64,000 nucleotides of DNA from Acanthaster planci. Taxonomy: Eukaryota; Echinodermata; Asteroidea; Valvatida; Acanthasteridae. The notes below the pieces were generated by a model. It searched no databases, was not told the DNA's origin, and saw only the letters and a list, made by a program, of their open reading frames with translations. Below are positions 22,501-34,937 of the stretch, one piece after another. Each line of letters opens with the position of its first letter. Within the stretch, counting starts at the first letter, position 1. Both the position numbers and the translations under genes were made by a program. The stretch lies in NCBI RefSeq assembly GCF_001949145.1, contig NW_019091355.1:2570209-2634208 (forward strand). Direction: 5' to 3'.

Positions 22501-23727
22501 CAGCCCTTTGTTTTTGTTTCTTTAAAGGGGTGTGCAGGGCTCCCTCTCGTCACATTAGAAATGTCTCCAGACTTTGTCAACCATTCAAGGAGATGCTGTG
22601 GCCAGGTTCGGTCGGTGGCAATTAGTTCGCCCAACGGGGAGATTTCTTCTGGTACCCAGAATGTATTCACTGAGGAGATCGACCAGTGATCGACAAATGG
22701 TCACCCATTGAATTTGGCCCAGCACTGCAGCGATACCAATCCTGAAGCTCATTCTTTAACTTGTGGGGTGTAAACCGTGTCCCTAACGATCACAACACCC
22801 TATTGGTTGAAGAACTGTGCGACCGTGGCGCGTCCACAAGCATGGTATTACCACAATAATGTTTGTTCTTATTGCCAAATTACATGAGTCAAGTCCCGGT
22901 ACATGTAGATGTGACCTTATTTGAAACTTTGAAATATTGGAATGAGTTTTTAACAGGAAATGTTGACGCACAGGCCAGGATGGCGGCATTCGTGTACATA
23001 CATAGTAAAACACAAGATGCTCTGGTGATGCGGTTGTATCCCCACTACTGCATTCAGACCCATCATTGGTAGGATCTTTAAAGAGCTAGACGTCTGGTCA
23101 CAATGACAGGCCTCTATTTGGAGGTGCAGCTATAATTGGCATATCGTCACCCCAAGGAGTAATCACAGTCCAAACATATCATTCACGATCCCTTTCATCT
23201 TGGGGCTGTGTGGATACCTCAGTCTGCATAGCAGCGATGGTTTCAACAAGGAGTGAGACTAGTAGTCAATACCTTGTGACAAGCCAAGGGGTAGTTCATG
23301 ATTCAGATCTGCTCTTGCTGTGGTTTTCTAGCACACAGAACACTTGCCTATTACGTAGAGCAACTAATTAGCAATATCCTTGATACATAGACGTGATGTT
23401 CTGCTGGCTTTTGATGTCGTCATTATGGCTGGACGTAGTAAGGAAGCATTCCCACATTGCAAGATTGGACACAATTATTCTCCATATGTTCCTGTACTGC
23501 ATGTATATGTACAATTACCTCGTTTTCCTGCACACAGCACTTTGTAAAAGCACACTTTAACCGTTAAAATCAATGTCAAAAATAATGCATCCTACATGTA
23601 GGGCCTACATATGAAATGGCTAAATGTTCATTCCAGGTCCCTGTACACTGTACTTTTCCTTAATAAACAATTTGGCTTCACATCTTAATAAGAAACTAAA
23701 AAACAGGCTAGGAACTACATGTATGCC

Positions 23728-23786
23728 TTAACCCTAACCCTCCTCAATCCTTCACCTGTTGGAGGACTGAGGACTGTTAGGGTTAA
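23728..23786. repeat. Fold-back with TTAGGG-like telomere-type ends
   Basis: TTAACCCTAAC at 23728-23738 pairs with GTTAGGGTTAA at 23776-23786 (11 bases exact), and the next 16 bases inward pair at about 12 of 16. It holds about two CCCTAA units. It is too short to call an interstitial telomere repeat. Confidence 0.55.
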
Positions 23787-24732
23787 TTAATTGAATTTCA
23801 TTTTAAAAGAACAGTCACAAGTCCATCAGTTTTCCACTGGAATGGAAAATTCCAGTTCACTAACCTGTATTGGTATCCGTACTACCTATATACATCATTT
23901 ACATGTACATTGTACATAGTTAGGACATAAACAGCAGACTTGAGCATGTTCTCACATGCATACATGTAAGGCATTAAGGTAGAGTAAGATAACTTCTGGT
24001 AACCCTAGAAGTATAAATACACCTTTCACAGTGAGTAAATTTCATTACACTTACCCTTTATGCCTAAATACAGATCAGTTGAAACGCCTGTCCTGTGCCA
24101 GTCAGGGGTATAGGCCTACATGTAGGCCCTACATGCTAATGTGTGAGTCACGGCAGTTTCTTCGGTAAAGACTCTAGCCGTGCCATAGACCGTACATGTA
24201 GTTTCAGTTCATTAATCTTAGATATGATGAATTTGAGTTTAGAAATGTGCTGATAAACTACCCTGCCTTTTTGACTTGGATTGGATATATTGAAATAATG
24301 TTAAAAATTGAAGCGTTATTAAATTTTATATTTTTACAAAACTTTTTGCTTAAGAAAGGAGACAAAGGAGCGGCCTTAATAAGTGGCAAAAAAAGCAATG
24401 CATTATACGTGTATGTATGTCTTATGTATACGTGCTGTGCACTTGAGACCTGTTTGGAGTGAGAGCCAAGGTTGCTGTAAACTCAATTGGTCTCCAAACC
24501 CTGAAAAATACCATATTTGTCCAAGTTATAGCAAATACTAGGCATTCCAACAGTTGGTAGTGGACATATAAAAAAAAGGAAGTCGTGGAAGGAGGCAATT
24601 AATCACAAGACTTCGGAAGCAGTTTGGACACTTTATGAGTCACGGAAATAGACCTCAAACCATGGTGGGGGACAGGTGCCTTCAAGGACACGCTGGGCCC
24701 CAGAGAAAATGACTGCCTGGTGGGGTAGGACG

Positions 24733-24759
24733 CCGGTACCGGGTACCGGGTACCGGTAC
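24733..24759. repeat. 8-base GGTACCGG tandem array
   Basis: About three overlapping GGTACCGG units with KpnI-site-like palindromes (GGTACC). Confidence 0.8.
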
Positions 24760-24850
24760 TGTTGCCGAAACAATTACTGAAATATGTATTCTCTTTTGCT
24801 GAAGGTTTCCATCTACGTCAAATCCCCATCAGGGGGTTTGAGGGGGTTCC

Positions 24851-24890
24851 CGTTCCTTTATTGCAGTTGCGTTCCTTTATTGCAGTTGCG
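24851..24890. repeat. 20-base direct tandem duplication
   Basis: CGTTCCTTTATTGCAGTTG is present twice in a row with no differences, which suggests a recent slippage event. Confidence 0.85.
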
Positions 24891-27611
24891 CTGCTTTTGG
24901 TGCAGTCCGGGGCCCAGTTTACTTTGTGTAGGGATTATTTTGGTGGGAGCCCCAGCTTTGTAATGAGGTTTGGTATGGGTGGAATGCCGCATGTGTGTGG
25001 GGCTATCAACCCAAGATTATCACCTATTGACCCACTTAAATGATTGGGCCCAGTAAACTTTCGGTTAGGGCCGTGTTTGTCTTGTGGCAAGGTTTTTTTT
25101 TTTTGGTCCTGTTCACAAAGGCAGTAATGCTGAGATTTGTGCATAATACATGTACATGTACGTGACTTCACATAACTTCCCTTCATTGCCCACTGACCAA
25201 TAGAACATTCTTGACATTTTGGAATGTTTTTCCCCCAGGCTGCAAATGGCCCGAAGGATATGTTATACTAAATTTGTTCATGGGTGCCGTCACGATCGGA
25301 CTGTGGGAGAGTGTTATGGGTAGGCAAAATGCCGTAATGTCAAATAATCAAATTCTTTGTCTTGTGTGCTTCGGACAGTAATGTGAAGTGACATAGGGCC
25401 TGCATGCTATGTGTTTATACGCACACCGGTATTGAAGATTTAAACCACTATATTGTATACATGTGTCACAGTGCACTCCAAAATCCATTGGTCAAAACTG
25501 CTCACCTGCCACACATCACCTAATCGCTGTCCCGAATGGCTTGCGCTCCCCCATAACATTATAGGTGTACCAGTGTCAGTCACTCACCCAATGAGGAATA
25601 TCACCGTTAATCCTCCTCAAGGCACAGGCATTATCTGTCTCCACTGTGTATATTCTTGACTTAGAATAAGCAGGTAGCATTGTAGTTTGTGTTAGGACTC
25701 TTGGCACAAAGTCTGTATTCCGTACCCGGGGATTTATCCATCAACACAGGACCAGGTGTGTCAAGAAAATGATCAAAATGTACATGTACATCTCACCAGG
25801 CTACTAAGCTGTGTACAGGTATCGGGGAAGGGTCTAGAGAGTGGTCCCAAAAGACTCAATCCATCCCCCCTCTACCAAAATAAAACAATTCTCTGTACAG
25901 TATGTAATCCTATTGGACACCTTTTGAAAAACTAATTTTCGGGTGCCTCCCATGATTCTGCATAGTTCTGGGCAGGCTTAGGCCAAATCAGCCACATCCT
26001 GACGCATGACCCCGCTTAACCCTTTCCGTGGAGAAACTTCCAGGTTTTCCTCTCTAAAAGGAAAACCTAGTTTTCGTGGTCACTCTTTTTGGCCCGACCT
26101 AACCGTCTATAGAAGATACTTTCTGCATGGATCTGAAATTGAGCACCGCTGATGTATCAAAGTACTGATATCTTCATTTTTTTTTTCCAAACTGTGAGCA
26201 TACAGGTATGATTCTTGACTCTCTAACATGTGACGGTAGAGTTGAAAGGTTGCTAATTTCTCTACCTATTGTCAAGTCTGATTGGTTTTCATAGTAAGTG
26301 ACAAAATAAGGGACCTGGCGACTGTATGATCACGGACGCCAATTAAGAAAAGAAAGCTTAGCCCCATGTAAAATAGCAGACCTTCCAAAATCAGTAAATT
26401 GGGAAGAACAAGTGTCCTCGTTCAGCGACTTAAATACCTAATCCCTTCCAATAAAACTCCATTCCAAAGGACTTTAAAAAAGATTGTTTGTCTGGAGTCA
26501 GCCATGGTTGCCTCATCTTTCAGTTCTGTTCATTCAGAATAATAATTCAGGTATGCTGAGAATGGTGTGAGTCTATGGGAACCAACGGAGCGTAAGCCAA
26601 GTCCCTTTAGGGTCGTCTGTTGTTGTCCGTGTGTGGTCGGGTGCCAACAGGCTGACATTTTGCAAGCCCTGTCCTTATATCGTGATGGGGCTTTCATGCT
26701 TTTTCCCCCCATTATATTCCTTTTGAATGAAAAATCAATTACGTCACGTCCCAAAGTGAAACTACTCTCCCACCCCAAAAAAAATTTGTTCCCACGGGAC
26801 AACAAGCTCTCAATAGATGAAGGAATTGAATTTAAACTATTCAATTGCACATGTTGATATTGTGGTATTTTGAAACGTAAACGACAATTCTCCTTTCCTC
26901 GCTCATTCTGTTCTTGGTCTTGGTTCATCTGATTTGAAATTACAGTTTTCTGTATCATTGGATATCTTGTCTGCATGGCTGTATACACTGTAGTGGAGAA
27001 TCACCTTCAGAAATGTACACTATAGTTTTATTGCAGTAAGTAAGAATGTACGCAAACGTGTTCACCATTTTTATTTCATGAATTTTATTCCGTACAGTGC
27101 ACACGAAGAGATTACTGAAAAACAGGGCATCTTTATCAGGTCGGCACACAAGCAACTTTTTTTTCCAATTGTATAAACATTTCAACAGCTGCCATTGGCA
27201 AGACAAAGTCATAAAACTTTTGCCATTTGTAAAGTGAACCTGCCACTTAGCCTGTCACTTTTCACCCAGGCACATGTACAGGGACTTACAGTTGATGTCC
27301 CAAGGTACTTTATTTGTAGACAGTTGTGTGTATCACTTTGTAAAGGCCAGCTCACCAATTACCGGCCCCCCACATCCTGTCCTTTGCAACTCAAGATCGG
27401 CTGCCCACACATATAAGAGAGGGGCTGTTTTTGCACTGTCTCCTTCACACAACCCACCAGGATTACCCCCACCACCAATTACACTGATACCCAACTCCTA
27501 CTCAGAGAAGCGGAGGAGATACCAAGTCATTGGCACATCTGTGTTGGGAAAGTACTCCAAAAAAAGGGTTTTCGTTTCATTTGTTGTGAGAACATCTCAA
27601 AGTGTTCAACA

Positions 27612-27833
27612 GTGTTGTTGACAAGACCATCCAAAAGACCATCCACAAGACCAGTCACAAGACCATCCACAAGACCAGTTACAAGACCATCCAAAAGACC
27701 ATCCACAAGACCAGTTACAAGACCATCCACAAGACCAGTCACAAGTAACAGGGTGAATTGTCAAAAGGGAATGCTTACATGTAGTTTCTTTGAATAGCTT
27801 GTGACTTGAATTAAGACTGGAAGTCTTGTGTTG
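27612..27833. mobile_element. Inverted-repeat family IR-CCATCACAAG, copy 2, with expanded left end
   Basis: The right part (TTGAATAGCTTGTGACTTGAATTAAGACTGG, in pieces, then AAGTCTTGTG) matches the right part of copy 3 (TTTGAATAGC, GTGACTTGAATTCAGACTGG). The left part, which in other copies is one inverted end of about 30 bases, is here a 12-base minisatellite built from ACAAGACCAGTC and variants. Confidence 0.55.
27621..27745. repeat. 12-base minisatellite with 60-base higher-order period
   Basis: Ten consecutive 12-base units from 27621 to 27740 plus ACAAG. Units are ACAAGACCATCC, AAAAGACCATCC, ACAAGACCAGTY, ACAAGACCATCC, ACAAGACCAGTY, and this five-unit block is then repeated. Because 12 is a multiple of 3, both strands read as a repeated tetrapeptide (KRPS/TRPS/TRPV plus; GLVD/GLVT minus); this is not evidence of a protein. 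Confidence 0.92.
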
Positions 27834-29979
27834 GACTTAAGGGGACTTAACTGCAGCATCTTGGTGTTTTCAATGCCGTCGCCGGCTCAGAGAAAGAAAG
27901 CAATTTTGGGAGTACTTCTGTCACTGTAACTTTCTAAAATTCACTTTTAATTAGATTAGGTTGTGAACTGGAGTTGGAAGGAAACATCACTCTTTGGCAG
28001 TATTTTTAGTACAGGGCAAAGCTACCGTAGGAGGGCAAATGAAGCCGCATTTTTTAATCAATGCAAACTGTGGAAATATTTCAGGCAGCCATCAATTTGT
28101 GGCATACCAGAAGACAAGATCGTGTTGGACTTGACAGTCTACGACTGTCCTGCTTACAAGTACACCCCTCCCAAGTATCTCGAGAACTGCTGGAATTTTC
28201 ATGAAAGTCTGCCGAGCTCAGCAATGGGGCCGCGTACTAAAGTCGGGGGGGGGAAGGATTATTTGAAAAATTTATTTTGATAGAAAGCATCTACAGCGCG
28301 CGCACGCATGCCAACCCATGTAGACAAACATTTATGTTACACTGTAATTTGAATTTGGAAGAATTACAAACATTCACTGGGATGGGATTCGAAGTAAACC
28401 ATGTTGGCAATTGTGAATGAATTTCTCATTGGCTTTATGTACGTGTCCATATATCTTTGAACGTCAATTTTAACCTCCAACACAACTTCAATGTTAAGTG
28501 TATGCAATGCAATCGATTGATATGATGATGGCCATTTTACACGTAATATGATTGAGTTTTACAACTGCATGGTCATCGTCGAAAAAGCAGATGCAGAAAA
28601 TTAGCCGATGTTATCCTTGTGCATCCAAGTCCCCTTTTTGGAAATGAATCCCTTACGCACACATGTACAGTACCAATAAGAAGGACAGAGTGAAAAAAAA
28701 AATGCTCAGAAGCTTGTTTCCCACAACTCAGACGTGTTGGTCCTTAGGGTAAAAGGGGAAGGGAGAGGAAACAGTTGAGGGTTGTCTGTTGATAATGCCT
28801 GGAAATTGCACCGGTATCGGTGTGTCCCATATGTCACGCTTTTGTCTTGACCTGGGAAGTATCACTGAACGGAAACTGTACCAACACCACCTTGTCAATA
28901 ACCCATCTCTTACTGAGGTACAACCCCCCCCTGAGTAAACACCTAAATTATGTATTAATTTGAGCCACAGATGTCGGAAGCTCAGGTGAAAAGCCTCGCA
29001 ACTTCTTGAACTGTGTCATGGTCTTTTGCCAATTCTCCCCTCCCCCATGGCTTTTCCCCCCAGGGTTCACTGCCTAGTCGACATTTCATCTCCGTGTAGG
29101 TTTTGTGAGTCATCCCCATAAGAACATCCTGAGCTGGGTCCCACACCCAAATTTGTAGTTGGGCACCTCAATTTTCTGTTTGATTGACCAACTGCTTTTT
29201 TGTTCAGTACAGTGACCAATCAATTCCCCGTCACAGTGGATGTACAGTGCAGGCTTAAATACTCTGTGTACACTACCGTGGGTGCACTCTGTGCATTGTA
29301 TGGTTCTTGCAAAATTGTTTGCTTTGACTGGACAAAATTCACTCTTACAGGGAAGGAGGGCATTCGGTATGGTGCACAGTTTCAAACTCAAAAGTACAGT
29401 TGATTGTGGAGAGCAGCAAGGGGGACAAGACCATGCCCTTTGCCCTCATTTACATGTAGCCCTCCTTGTTTAGTTTTTCCTCGTTCAGATCTCTTTAAAT
29501 TTGGCAAAGTTTTTTATGCATGCAGGTTCCACTTGTTTCTCACCACTGTTGTCAAGTGGTGAGTATACTGTACATGCATTTTAGCATTTTGGTGAGAAAT
29601 TTGTATTGAATAGAAGTAATAGTAACGAGCATTTACATGTATAAAGTGCACAAATCCAACCAAGAAATAGGTGCTCATGGCACTACAAAATTAAAAGTGA
29701 ATTATTGCAGTTAAATACAGGAAAAAAATTGATTTTTTAAATGCCACATTGTCTTTGTATGCTCTGAATAGTACATGTATGTACCGCACGTGGCTGCAAA
29801 ATGTGCATCGAGCTACATGTTCATGTAAATTAAATGATTTTTGCTGTGTTTCAAGATTTGCCCGCTGGAATCCCGAATATTTTATACAGTGCAGGAGAGT
29901 TCAATCAGTTTGCAGCATTGTACGGGTATTTGGCAAAATGTTGCATTTTGTGCTTTAAGTTCTTCTTGGTCATCCGCCC
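27834..29979. other. Presumed intron, no exon recognised
   Basis: Non-coding in appearance. A small hairpin CTCACCAC...GTGGTGAG lies near 29537-29562. Confidence 0.4.
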
Positions 29980-30142
29980 CAAGCAGGAGCACCCTCGCAT
30001 CAGTTGACAAGAGCCATATTGGTCAGGAGTGTTCATATTGTTGGTAGCTATGCGACCGCAACGTGCGCATTTCATAGTTGCTTGTGAACCAGCAAAATTC
30101 GGTTCCGACAAAAGGAGCTTTGAAAAGTGTGCCCTTTAAGAT
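29980..30142 (+). repeat. Dispersed repeat family R170, copy B
   Basis: Matches copy A (4550-4730, minus) and copy C (47218-47405, plus). Read on the minus strand it gives a peptide with GSQATMKC...IATN..NTPDQ...QLM.GC.C, also recognisable in copy C. Confidence 0.65.
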
Positions 30143-33100
30143 GTGCAGCAGGTCCTGCTGTTATCTGGGATCGGCCAGATTGTACATGCAACCTGACTAA
30201 GACAGCCAGCTGTGTCTCTAGTCCAGCTCCATGGCAAGTACATGTACATGAACTTGGCCTTTCCCTGATTGGTCAAGATTTAGCTAATCTGAAACCCATG
30301 CCTGGCTTCCAGGATAGATGGCTTTGACTCATCCAGGCTTGTTATCCTGTCTGGACCAGGGAAGTGGGTGTTCATTTCCCCCCCCCCCCTTTCCCCATCC
30401 CTGCAGACCCAGGTCCGGTGTTCCTGTATCCATTTCCCCAGGTCGAGCCAAGATGATGTTTAGCTGGTAGACTGTTAACTTGATACAGTGTGGCTATCCT
30501 GTGATTATTGCAATGGAGGCATTTTGCTGGGTTTTTCCACCTGTTGTGGTCAGAGATGCCATTTTGGCATCACTGGCAACAAGTTTTGATTAAAAGCATT
30601 TTCAAAAGAAAAGTTGCCTGCTTTACCTTCCTAATGAAAGTTTAACATCAGGAGGACTTGAGATGTTTAAGTGTCTGTATCTTCATGTAGCTCTCATATC
30701 TGAATGATACATGTAGGTACAATACTATGTCATTCCTGTGTTCATAACACACAATATCGCTTCTCATCTGAACTGGCAAAAGTAATTTGTTCCGAGACAC
30801 CATTTGCTATTCTTGCTGTAAGCCTCTATCCTTTCTTTCTGGATTCTGCCTTGTCAAAGTGACACCTCACCCATGATGTACTGTTCACATCCCTTCCTAC
30901 TTGCCTCACTGCCAGTGCCACTTGACTGTTGAGGAGTTTTTATAACATGTTAACAACCCAGGATGCAGGGAAGAGATCCGTCCCACAGGTCCAAGGGACC
31001 TGGCCAAGGGACATCCCCGGACTTTGGCTGGCTTGGCCCCCTGAGGACCAGACATCATGTGTGTCTGTGCCAGATGGCTCCATTCCTGCTCGCATCCTGC
31101 TCCTTTGTACATGTATGGAAACAAGACACACATGACCCAACCTGACAAAATGAGTCCAAGGTCGAGCCAGGACCACTTTTGAATAATATCAACAGGACCC
31201 TCAACGTTCAGTGTCCAATTTCGCCAGGATGTCCAAGAGTGATAATCAAAACAACAACAACAACAACAAACAGAGTTTTCTTCTCCTGATTTAAACTCAG
31301 CCGAATTTGGGGATAAAATTGACCGAAGACTCATTTTCTAGGATCCGGTCATAATAAACCTAATGGCCCAAACTGATAAATACTGCCCCAAACTTTAACA
31401 CATGTTCATGAATACGCTGTACACATTCACATAGGGGACAAGTCTGTGCATGCATATCATACATGCCTTGGGTACACATGAGGTAACACTCCCATTCTTT
31501 TGTATGAAAGAATCAAGGACGATTTCACAAAGGGTTGTGTCCTTCCATTCAGTGGGGCTTAGAGCAATCTTAAAATATCTGCAGGACAAATCAGGGACCA
31601 AGAACACAAAAGGGCAAGTGGGAGGGGTGCATGCAAAATCTGTGTTAATGTGTACAAAAGTACACATGTATGTAATCTAAACTACGTGTACAGTGTGTAC
31701 ATGTAGGGGACATGTAGTCCACATATAGTCATATAGGCCTTCGTGTGTTAAGTTGAATTGTTACGGTGTATTCACTAGCTATGCACGTATGTCAAGCCGG
31801 GAATTATCTTAACCAGCAATGTAGAGTTGCTAATTTTCATTGAATTTGGCTTTTCCTTATAATACTAGTTACTCTGTAATGTGCTACAACACTGAATGAA
31901 GTTCAAAAAATTACATTTTATTTCATACAAAAATGTGGTTTTTTACAGTGCCTTGAGTTTTAGCGGTTCATTCATAGAGTCACAGTAGCTTTAGCATCAT
32001 ACATGTACTTGAACCTGTTGTGGATTCAGTGTGCATTATTGAAGTAACCCTCTCCCTAAACACATCAGACTACAGAGCTGTAGGTATTTCCACAAATTTT
32101 TTATGATGTTAACCCGTGACTGTGTTGATGTCTTGACACCGCGTTCTGTCTGTTGTGGCCTGGAGGCGACCAGCTAGCTTTCCTCATTTGGCGATCAGTC
32201 CGTCAACCCAGAAGAAATGGTTACCTGAAAAACTTCATACCTGGCGAAAACAGGAAGAATCTTGTTTCCAAAATGTTGGGAAGTGGGGAGGAGGAGGCAG
32301 GGGAGATTGAAGTGGGAGGGAGACTCGCAGTGCCCCTCTTGAGTGGCTCTTGTAAAACAGGATTTCCTTTATCAGAAGTCTTTCTCCATCTTAAATCTGA
32401 ACCCTGTACACGTGTGGTAGGCCAATACGTGTAGATGTACATGTACCTCCAGGGTCTCTGCACTGGGATACATGTATCGATTGTTCACATCATGAAAGTT
32501 GGGGGTGTGGTCTTTGGCTGGGGATGTAACACTTTGTCAGTTGTACAGAAGATACTGAACAGCACGAACAAAATTCAAACTTAGAAGTTTTTTCTTTTCA
32601 AATTTCTTGCCGACATCTGCCTTTCCTTGAACTGTCCCACATCCACATACTCAGTGAAAATAGTGCTGCCGTGTGTTTGAGGATGTCGCGGTAATTTCTT
32701 GTAATTCAAAGAGGCAGAGAAACATCCCATCAGCCAGTGCAGTTCTTGCAGCTTCAATCCTTTCAGAGATCTCCTTCCACTGGTTAACTCCCAAAGATGG
32801 ATGACATCAGCTTCCAAAAAAAGATACAATCTAGTGCAGGGTCGTATGTGTCCATGAATGCGTGATGTCACACTCTAACTTCAAGCCGCACCTTCCGGCA
32901 CCTTGTTTTGACGTTCGTGCCCAGAGACTGTTATGCAAGTCTGCACAGGATGGCACACCTGTAACGAGTATTCCTCATAGACTGACATACATGTATGGAC
33001 ATTCACATGGTAACATGCGGTTTGTTCACTCTTGACGGAGTGCCAGAGTGATTAGTTTGCATTAATCATGGGTCATCTCCCAACGGTAGGCCGCAGCCAA

Positions 33101-34590
33101 GATTGGGGGAGACTGCAGCCTGACGGGGGAGACTGGAAGGAAGCATGCCTCTCTTCCCCTGGTAACTTTTTGACAAAAATCAGGGGTGAGAACAGGAGGT
33201 ATTATACACCCATTGGAAAATGTCCCATCTTGGGTGTGCTCCCTGCTTCCAACAATTCCTGGATGCAAACCAGCTTGCAAGTTTAGAGATTGGAGCGATA
33301 TCAGTAATTTTTACCATCAGAGACGAACTTTTTAATCAATTTGATAACCTCAAGGGTCTTACTGGTACATGTACATTGTGCATACATGTGTAGGCTTGTT
33401 TAATTTGTTCAACAGAGAGAGCGTGTACTGGTCATGTTCATTCCTTATGAATGGACCATAGACAAGACAATGTAAACATGGAAAAGGATTGCTGTAAATA
33501 AGGCTTTGCTTTATCAGTGCACTACTCCCACTCATGCAGTGATAAAACAAACTGTACGCTCCCTTGGGGTGATTGAATACAAGGGATTACATTGTAAAAC
33601 TCAAACAGACCTAGTGGACATTCAAGCTTGGTCATTGGTCTCCAAGACTAAAACATTACACTCTGTACAGTTTCAGTCACAAAAGGAATTAAGGAACTTG
33701 TAACCCTGCATTATTTTGTAGCCAGCCATGGGGGAGGGGGGGGTTACACAGGCCCCGACTGGCACCGGTACCGTGCATGTAACGATTGGCCAAAGTTACA
33801 TCTTCAAGCCATTCTTTGAAGCCTGCAGTGGAGCATCATGTGACAGTCAGTGTCACCACCTTAGGAATTCAGGCAGTGTCACCGTCACCGGTGCAGTGCA
33901 CAATGCTACACTCAAGGAAGCCACTGTTAAGAATAATATTTGGTGGCAGTCCGCGGCGCGTATCGACCCGTACACCCCAATGCATGGTGCATAAAGCCTT
34001 CCCCCCCTGCCAGACCTACGTGTTCGCTTCCCTTCTCTCCCCTGACAGCATCAGGTTTTTTTTTTGTACGACCCCGCTTTTTCCCTTGCCCAGCTAGTGT
34101 TCCATCCTGGAGAATACTCTTCACACACAGAGATAGCATGTGGAAGCAAGGCCTGTTTATACAGCTTCACAGGCAGTGTCTCTGGTTTTGCATGGACTCG
34201 GTGTTGAATTCAAATTGCCATTTTCACTTAAAAATTGAAAAAAGAAAACAGGTGCAAGTCTTGAGCAGTGTAACTTTCCCCATTTTTCCAGATGTCACAG
34301 TCACAAAGTTATCAGTTGTGAGAAGATTATAAAAAGGTTCTTTGGTTTACCCTGAAGTGCTGGGTCTATCCGCCCTGAGTTGAAGTGCACCCTCACCAGT
34401 GAAAGAAAGACAGCCTGGAACTGTCTCGCACGCGTTCGGGTAGCATGCGAAGACCATACGTTCCCGAATAAATTCAGCGTGCTCCACGTCAAACGCACAT
34501 AAACTTGCGCGCCTCTGTGGTGAGTTCCCACCAAAGGCTTGTCAATTTCATTTAAAAACATGCCCTCTTTTGTTTCCGCTCAGAGCGGCT
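30143..34590. other. Presumed intron, no exon recognised
   Basis: It includes a 12-C run at 30378-30389 and an (ACA)n tract at about 31250-31270. Open frames such as 30906-31334 (minus) show no domain. Confidence 0.4.
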
Positions 34591-34937
34591 TATGGTGTTC
34601 CATAGGTGCCGCCCGGGCGGATTTTTCAGCCGGCGTCACATTTTTCAACAGGCATCGCATTTTTCAACAGGCGTCGCATTTGCAACTGGCATCGCATTTT
34701 TCAACCAAAGTAGAGGCACTGCTGCGATAAATGCTCCCTCAGGCAGCAACTCTGTCTCTACTTTGGTTAAAAAATGCGACGCTGGTTGCAAAATGTGATG
34801 TCAACCCAAAACTGCGACGCCAACTCAAATATGCAACACCAAACAAAAAATGCGATGCCTGTTGAAAAATACGACTCCAGCTGAAAAATGTAACGGCGGC
34901 TGAAAAGCTGACCAGATGGCACATATGGAACACCATA
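34591..34937. mobile_element. Fold-back element F2 with arms of 18-19-bp tandem units
   Basis: The ends are inverted: TATGGTGTTCCATAGGTGCC at 34591-34610 and GGCACATATGGAACACCATA at 34918-34937. The left arm is a tandem array of CATTTTTCAACAGGCRTCG-like units and the right arm is the same array inverted (CGAYGCCTGTTGAAAAATG). The centre pairs AACCAAAGTAGAG with CTCTACTTTGGTT-like sequence. The structure fits a fold-back DNA transposon without coding capacity. A TA or longer target duplication is possible but not certain. Confidence 0.8.

Larger units (their letters stand above)
22501..27600. other. Presumed intron with many TACATGTA palindromes
   Basis: No exon recognised. It contains small repeats described separately: the telomere-like fold-back at 23728-23786, the GGTACCGG array at 24733-24759 and a 20-base duplication at 24851-24890. 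A 16-base perfect palindrome GGCCTACATGTAGGCC is at 24113-24128. Confidence 0.4.

Noticed and set aside
26530-26988. 152-codon open frame on the minus strand
   Set aside because: Composition and lack of any recognisable motif argue for chance.
27621-27745. CRISPR-like regular array
   Set aside because: Units are 12 bases without spacers and the DNA is clearly from an animal; it is a minisatellite.
27527-27797. Repetitive protein (GLVDGLVT / TRPSTRPV) on either strand
   Set aside because: An automatic result of a 12-base repeat being a multiple of three; no independent coding evidence.
30906-31334. 142-codon open frame on the minus strand, overlapping plus-strand frames
   Set aside because: The CCCCCCC segment comes from an (ACA)n microsatellite; no domain seen.
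33062-33286. Frames open on both strands over the same interval
   Set aside because: Short, no domain; treated as coincidence.
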